The notes below the pieces were generated by a model that was given only the letters and a program-made list of their open reading frames with translations, made no database searches and was not told the DNA's origin. A program made the position numbers and the translations under genes. A stretch of DNA of 5,320 nucleotides from Bifidobacteriaceae bacterium. Its GTDB lineage: Bacteria > Actinomycetota > Actinomycetes > Actinomycetales > WQXJ01. Shown piece by piece: positions 3,923 through 5,320 of the stretch (positions are counted from its first letter, which is position 1; each line of letters opens with the position of its first letter). The stretch covers positions 1 to 5,320 of the forward strand of contig JAISCU010000346.1 in the NCBI GenBank assembly GCA_031265345.1, given 5' to 3'.

Positions 3923-5320
3923 ATGCGTACTTCCCCACGCACCAATAATCGATGGACCCGGTTTATCGCGCTACTCGCGGGCGCCGGAGTCGTGGCGACC
4001 GTCAGTTTGGCGGCGGATTCCAGTCCGGAAGCCGCAGCGGCCGCAGTTCCGACCAGTTTCGTGCTCAAAGGAGCGGGCTATGGCCACGGCGTCGGAATGT
4101 CGCAATACGGCGCGCAGGAAATGGCGAAAGCCGGTTGGGGCACCAACGCAGTGCTGGCTTTCTATTATCCGGGCGCCTCAATTCAGAACCAGACGGTCGG
4201 CAATGTGCGGGTGCAATTGAAACAGGCTGCCTCGGTGGTGGTGCGTTATGCGGGCGCCGCCGGGAAACTGGCCCCGGCCGGGGGCTCCGCGGCGTCCGTG
4301 GCGAAGGGCGCCGCCATCACTTTGACCGTCTCTGGGACCAATGTGGTGGCCAGCGGTGTGGGTTCGGCCAAGACCGCCGCTCAATTCGGCCTGACCTGGG
4401 ACGGCGCCTCGAATTGCTCCGGCTACGTCACAGTTGACGGCGCGGGCGCCGGTTCGGCCGGTTACTGTCGCGGCTCGATGACGGCCACCGTGATCAACGG
4501 CCAGGTCAATCTGATCGCGACCGTCGGCCTGGCCAGGGATTACATCTACGGCGTCGCGGAGGTGCCGTCCTCTTGGGAGCCCACGGCGCTGCGCGCCCAG
4601 GCGGCGGCCTCGCGGACCTATGCTGCCAAACAGTCATATAAGTCCGCTTGCAACTGCGAGGTTTATTCAGACACCCGTTCGCAGTCCTACACCGGCCGGG
4701 CGAAAGAGACCGAGGCAGGCGGCTGGGGCGCCCGCTGGGTGTCGAATGTCAACGCCACCGCCCCTTCCGCCACCGTCGGCAGCTTGATGCTTTACGGCGG
4801 GGCTCCCATAACCGCGACCTACAGCGCCGCCAACGGAGGCGCCACCGAATCGTCCGCTGATATCTGGGGCGGTTCGTTCCCGTACCTGATCTCCAAAGCC
4901 GACCCTTGGTCGGTCAAGCCGGGCGTGCCGGACTCGATCAAGGCTTGGACGATGACTAAGACCCAAGCCGAAGCCAAAGCCATCTTCGGGCTGGCCGACG
5001 TCGCCTCGGTCGCCATTACCGCCAAGACCGCTGGCGGCAGCGCCAAGACCATCACCGCCAAGGCGTCCAGCGGCGCGAGCAAAACCCTCACCGGGGCCGA
5101 GGCTATCCGGTCGGCCTTCGGTTTGCGATCGGCCCATTTCACTGTCACCGCTACCGCCCCTCCCACGCCGCCGCCGTCGACTCCGCCTCCGACCAATCCC
5201 CCGGTGAACCCTCCTGCGAACCCGCCGGCCCGAAAGCCCACGCCGATCAAGACGCCGTTCGTGTCGATCATGCTGAACTCCGATATGACGGGCGACAAGC
5301 TGGGCGAGGTGTTGGCGCTT
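3923..5320 (+). CDS. Exported SpoIID/LytB-domain cell-wall protein with C-terminal VCBS/FG-GAP-like repeat (3' truncated)
   Basis: 466 codons are visible and the frame is open to the window edge. Residues 1-13 are basic and 14-31 hydrophobic: a signal peptide, with cleavage likely in the alanine-rich stretch before 43. The motif GYGHGVGMSQYGA (52-64) is followed by a beta-rich segment (about 90-200), then the SpoIID core YIYGVAEVPSSWEPTALRA (208-226), in which E213 fits the catalytic glutamate of SpoIID. After it come YSAANGGATESS (300-311), GSFPYLISKADPWS (317-330) and GLRSAHFTV (400-408). SpoIID-type enzymes are lytic transglycosylases acting on peptidoglycan. Residues 413-441 are a proline-rich linker, and DMTGDKLGEVLAL (454-466) looks like the first Ca-binding loop of a VCBS/FG-GAP repeat. 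The start ATG has GAGAGG 9 nt upstream. Having a SpoIID domain does not imply sporulation: relatives occur in non-sporulating actinobacteria. Wall remodelling or wall anchoring of a surface protein is inferred. Confidence 0.88.
   Translation, partial: MRTSPRTNNRWTRFIALLAGAGVVATVSLAADSSPEAAAAAVPTSFVLKGAGYGHGVGMSQYGAQEMAKAGWGTNAVLAFYYPGASIQNQTVGNVRVQLKQAASVVVRYAGAAGKLAPAGGSAASVAKGAAITLTVSGTNVVASGVGSAKTAAQFGLTWDGASNCSGYVTVDGAGAGSAGYCRGSMTATVINGQVNLIATVGLARDYIYGVAEVPSSWEPTALRAQAAASRTYAAKQSYKSACNCEVYSDTRSQSYTGRAKETEAGGWGARWVSNVNATAPSATVGSLMLYGGAPITATYSAANGGATESSADIWGGSFPYLISKADPWSVKPGVPDSIKAWTMTKTQAEAKAIFGLADVASVAITAKTAGGSAKTITAKASSGASKTLTGAEAIRSAFGLRSAHFTVTATAPPTPPPSTPPPTNPPVNPPANPPARKPTPIKTPFVSIMLNSDMTGDKLGEVLAL

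Noticed and set aside
4667..5298. Glycine/valine-rich minus-strand frames opposite the SpoIID gene
   Set aside because: The Gly-rich stretches are the reverse complement of the Pro codons of the linker. The plus-strand frame has a signal peptide, catalytic motifs and continuous homology.

Overview
The window looks like an ordinary chromosomal segment of a high-GC Gram-positive bacterium (Actinomycetota). The evidence is the G/C-rich third codon positions, an Lsr2 nucleoid protein, a MetP/MetS-type amino-acid importer with its separate one-helix subunit, a TANNNT -10 hexamer placed for leaderless transcription, and an exported SpoIID/LytB-domain protein with the actinobacterial domain order. 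I cannot assign a genus. No mobile element, phage gene, CRISPR array, tRNA or rRNA is visible.

Layout, left to right. Bases 3-230 (+) are the last 75 codons of an AspT/YidE-type membrane antiporter. A strikingly A/T-rich 63-bp gap (231-293, about one third GC by my count) leads to lsr2 (294-617, +). Bases 618-886 are non-coding, between convergent genes, and hold a two-copy tandem repeat of 92-bp period. Each copy forms a long hairpin with conserved arms and a diverged loop; the most likely role is transcription termination. The minus-strand operon metP-metS (2714 down to 887) follows: an NSS-family Na+ symporter and a 45-residue single-helix partner, separated by 1 nt. A 188-bp divergent intergenic region (2715-2902) carries promoter-like hexamers for both sides and two palindromic, operator-like motifs. 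A quinone oxidoreductase gene (qor, 2903-3895, +) is followed after 27 bp by an exported SpoIID-domain protein (3923 to beyond 5320, +), which runs off the window just as a VCBS/FG-GAP-like repeat begins after a proline-rich linker.

How the genes relate. MetP and MetS should act as one complex for uptake of methionine, alanine or similar neutral amino acids. The other genes (nucleoid protein, quinone reductase, cell-wall enzyme, antiporter) have no obvious shared pathway. I find no convincing undescribed multi-gene system. The observations most worth a second look are the structured 92-bp tandem repeat, the alternating-hexamer array between metP and qor, and the glutamate at the chloride-site position of MetP.
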